DNA of 64,000 nt from CAXXXW01 sp963665555 (lineage in GTDB: Bacteria; Pseudomonadota; Alphaproteobacteria; Thalassobaculales; Thalassobaculaceae), in NCBI GenBank assembly GCA_963665555.2, contig OY762308.1, positions 3,038,001 to 3,102,000 on the forward strand, read 5' to 3'. The notes under the pieces are model-generated. The model was not told the DNA's origin, made no database searches, and saw nothing but the letters and a program-made list of their open reading frames with translations. Below are positions 62,257-64,000 of this stretch, piece after piece; positions within the stretch are counted from its first letter, which is position 1, and each line of letters begins with the position of its first letter. The position numbers were made by a program, and so were the translations under genes.

Positions 62257-63783
62257 ATGACAGCACCGGCCGACGCCGACGCCCGGGCCCCGGAAGGGCC
62301 CGGCTACAAGGTGCTGGTGCTGGTGACGATGGCGCTCAGCGCCATGCTCTATTCGCTCACCATCACGATGGTGAACGTGGCGCTGCCGCAGCTGCAGGGG
62401 GCGCTCGGCGCGACGCAGGAGCAGATCGCCTGGGTGGTGACGCTGAACGTGGTGGCGACGGCGGTGGTCACGCCGCTCACGGGCGCGCTGGTGGCGCTGT
62501 TCGGCCAGCGCCGGCTGCTGATCTGGTGCGTGGTCGGCTTCACCGCCTCGACGATGGCCTGCGCCGCCTCGAACTCGCTGGAGTCGCTGCTGTTCTTCCG
62601 GGTGGCGCAGGGCGCGCTGGGGGCGCCGCTGGTGCCGATGGCGCAGGCGATCATCCTGCAGACCTGGCCGCGCGAGGAGCACGCCAAGGCCAACGGCTTC
62701 ATGGGCATGTCGGTGGTGATCGGCCCGGCCATCGCGCCCTCGCTCGGCGGCTACCTGGCGCAGGAGTACGACTGGCGCTGGGTCTTCCTGATGATGCTGC
62801 CGCTGGGCCTCGCCTCGCTGTTCGGCGTGCTGCGCTGGATCCGCGAGGGCGGGAAGCGGACGGGTTTCCGCTTCGACTTCGCCGGCTTCGCGCTGTTTTC
62901 GATCGCCATTGTCTCGCTGCAGCTGATCCTCGACCGGGGGGAGCGGCTGGACTGGTTCGACTCGCCCTTCGTGCTGTCGGCGGCGCTCCTGATGGCGGTG
63001 TCGTTCTACATGTTCCTGGCCAACAGCTTTTTCGCCGAGCAGCCCTTCATCGACCCGAGGCTGTTCGCCGACCGCAACTACGCGATCGGCCTGGTCCTGG
63101 TGTTCGTGTACGGGTCCTTGAACTTCACGCCGCTGGTGCTGCTGCCGCCGCTGTTGCAGAACCTGAAGGGCTATCCCGACGGGCTGATCGGCATCGTGCT
63201 GGCGATGCGCGGCGTGGGGATGATCCTGGGCTTCATGGTGGCGGCGCGGATGGGCAAGGTCGATCCCAGGGTCGGCCTGGTGCTGGGGATGGTCTGCGTC
63301 GGCGTCAGCGGCTGGGCGATGAGCCTGTACGACCTGAATGTCGCGATGTGGGGGCTGGCCTGGCCGAGCGTGTTGCAGGGTTTCGGCTGCGGCGTGATGT
63401 GGGTGCCGCTGTCGATCGTGACCTTCTCGACCCTGCCGCCGCGCATGTTGCCGGAGGGGTCGGCGCTGTTCCACCTGCTGCGCAACCTCGGCACCAGCCT
63501 GTTCGTGGCGTTCAGCGTGTTCCTGCTCGTCCGCACCGCGAAGATCCGCTACTCCGAGATGGTCGAGACCGTGACGCCCTATTCCGAACGCCTGTCCTAC
63601 GGCGAGGTGGTGGGCGCGGGCGCGGTGGACTGGATCGCCAACCTCGCCCGCCTGGCGGCCGAGGTCGCGCGCCAGTCGTCGATGATCGGCTACAACAATT
63701 GCTTCTACCTCTACGCGATCACCTGCTTCGCCACGCTCCCGCTGCTGGCGCTGGTGACGATGCGCAAGCGCGGGGAGGGGTAG
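62257..63783 (+). CDS. MFS multidrug transporter, DHA2 (EmrB/QacA) family
   Basis: 508 aa with 14 hydrophobic segments, the DHA2 type. The family motifs are visible: 'TMVNVALPQLQGALGATQEQIAWVVTLNVV' with the conserved acidic/polar region, 'LFGQRRLLIWCVVGFTASTMACAAS' (motif A-like), and 'GPAIAPSLGGYLA' (motif C). Proton-driven export of lipophilic drugs or related compounds is the likely function. No EmrA-like adaptor is adjacent. Confidence 0.92.
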   Translation: MTAPADADARAPEGPGYKVLVLVTMALSAMLYSLTITMVNVALPQLQGALGATQEQIAWVVTLNVVATAVVTPLTGALVALFGQRRLLIWCVVGFTASTMACAASNSLESLLFFRVAQGALGAPLVPMAQAIILQTWPREEHAKANGFMGMSVVIGPAIAPSLGGYLAQEYDWRWVFLMMLPLGLASLFGVLRWIREGGKRTGFRFDFAGFALFSIAIVSLQLILDRGERLDWFDSPFVLSAALLMAVSFYMFLANSFFAEQPFIDPRLFADRNYAIGLVLVFVYGSLNFTPLVLLPPLLQNLKGYPDGLIGIVLAMRGVGMILGFMVAARMGKVDPRVGLVLGMVCVGVSGWAMSLYDLNVAMWGLAWPSVLQGFGCGVMWVPLSIVTFSTLPPRMLPEGSALFHLLRNLGTSLFVAFSVFLLVRTAKIRYSEMVETVTPYSERLSYGEVVGAGAVDWIANLARLAAEVARQSSMIGYNNCFYLYAITCFATLPLLALVTMRKRGEG

Positions 63784-63792
63784 GGGGAGCGC

Positions 63793-63817
63793 CCCCGCCG
63801 CCGGTCAGGCGGCGGGG
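63793..63817. terminator. Bidirectional hairpin between the MFS gene and ureG
   Basis: A 10-bp perfect stem (63793-63802 with 63808-63817) and 5-base loop. The loop carries the TCA complement of the ureG stop codon (63805-63807), so the stem covers the last codons of ureG. It lies 10 bases after the stop of the convergent MFS gene. There is no T tract on either side. Confidence 0.45.
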
Positions 63818-64000
63818 CTTGCGAGGCCGCCCTCGCGTTCGACGAAGGCGACGATTTCGGCGAGGCCGGCGCCCTCCTTCAGGTTGGCGAAGACGAAGGG
63901 GCGGCCGCCGCGCATCCGCCGCGCGTCGCGGTCCATGACCGAAAGGTCGGCCCCCACCAGCGGCGCGAGGTCGATCTTGTTCACGATCAGCAGGTCCGAG
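63805..64000 (-). CDS. ureG: Urease accessory GTPase UreG, C-terminal part only
   Basis: 65 residues at the window edge. The visible sequence 'SDLLIVNKIDLAPLVGADLSVMDRDARRMRGGRPFVFANLKEGAGLAEIVAFVERE' type pattern (quoted here only by its key parts NKIDLAP, MDRDARRMRGGRPFVF, NLKEG) matches UreG: the NKxD base-specificity motif and the conserved MERDARRMRGGRPFVFTN region. UreG delivers GTP-driven nickel to urease, with UreF and UreD. The N-terminal P-loop half lies beyond the window; other ure genes are expected there. Confidence 0.9.
   Translation of the reverse strand, partial: SDLLIVNKIDLAPLVGADLSVMDRDARRMRGGRPFVFANLKEGAGLAEIVAFVEREGGLASPAA

Overview
The window is 64 kb of very GC-rich, gene-dense chromosome. 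Gene content points to a free-living or host-associated aerobic Alphaproteobacterium, probably near Rhodospirillales: complete System I cytochrome c maturation genes, SoxYZ plus flavocytochrome c, ApaG, a short CcmI, and GTG/ATGA-type stop/start overlaps throughout. Order-level placement is inference from gene families, not from a marker tree. No rRNA, tRNA, CRISPR array, prophage or transposase gene was seen.

Layout. 1-3.2 kb: a truncated AlbA-type regulator and a two-gene GMC/gluconate-dehydrogenase-like oxidoreductase. 3.3-5.8 kb: ychF-pth-rplY housekeeping operon. 5.9-8.3 kb: a secreted small protein and an uncharacterised AAA ATPase plus small-protein pair. 8.4-13.2 kb: prs, argE, trkH, folE and apaG, all on the minus strand. 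13.4-15.5 kb: an SDR and an acyl-CoA-dehydrogenase-like flavoprotein. 15.5-17.7 kb: two divergently arranged toxin-antitoxin modules (PIN/VapC with a DUF7662-fused antitoxin, and RES/Xre-type). 17.7-24.2 kb: a DapA-like aldolase, gltA, gltX and comEC. 24.3-29.2 kb: a Gld-like ABC transporter operon ending in tadA.

29.2-33.1 kb: a one-carbon operon (methylene-THF reductase-like, methyl-THF:corrinoid methyltransferase-like, and a 2Fe-2S/ASKHA corrinoid reactivator). 33.3-35.7 kb: acyl-CoA synthetase plus SDR. 35.8-36.6 kb: a small membrane protein and an AT-richer potassium channel. 36.6-40.2 kb: a lipid-glycosylation cluster (ArnT-like, PAP2, GT2 and LAB_N proteins). 40.3-46.8 kb: ccmABCDEFG(dsbE)HI. 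46.9-47.9 kb: bfr and bfd, each with an iron-box-like site upstream. 48-50.2 kb: Zn-alcohol dehydrogenase and homocysteine methyltransferase. 50.3-52.0 kb: a PARIS/OLD-like ATPase plus TOPRIM-like pair. 52.1-55.9 kb: soxY, soxZ, a diheme cytochrome c, fccB and a YeeE/YedE transporter. 56.0-59.0 kb: a 1007-residue RTX repeat protein. 59.5-64 kb: GST, an SDR lacking its catalytic Tyr, a phytanoyl-CoA-dioxygenase-like enzyme, an EmrB-type MFS pump and the C-terminus of ureG.

How the parts fit: the ccm operon supplies haem attachment needed by the diheme cytochrome of the sulfur cluster. The bfr/bfd pair stores and releases iron. The defence-like and toxin-antitoxin pairs at 6.7-8.3, 15.5-17.7 and 50.3-52.0 kb are the accessory part of the window, and two of these three stretches are visibly less GC-rich than their neighbours. 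The best candidates for undescribed biology are the ATPase/EVH-protein pair (6656-8343), the ATPase/DUF3226-like pair (50263-51959), and the flanking direct repeats and dispersed palindromic elements described in the findings.
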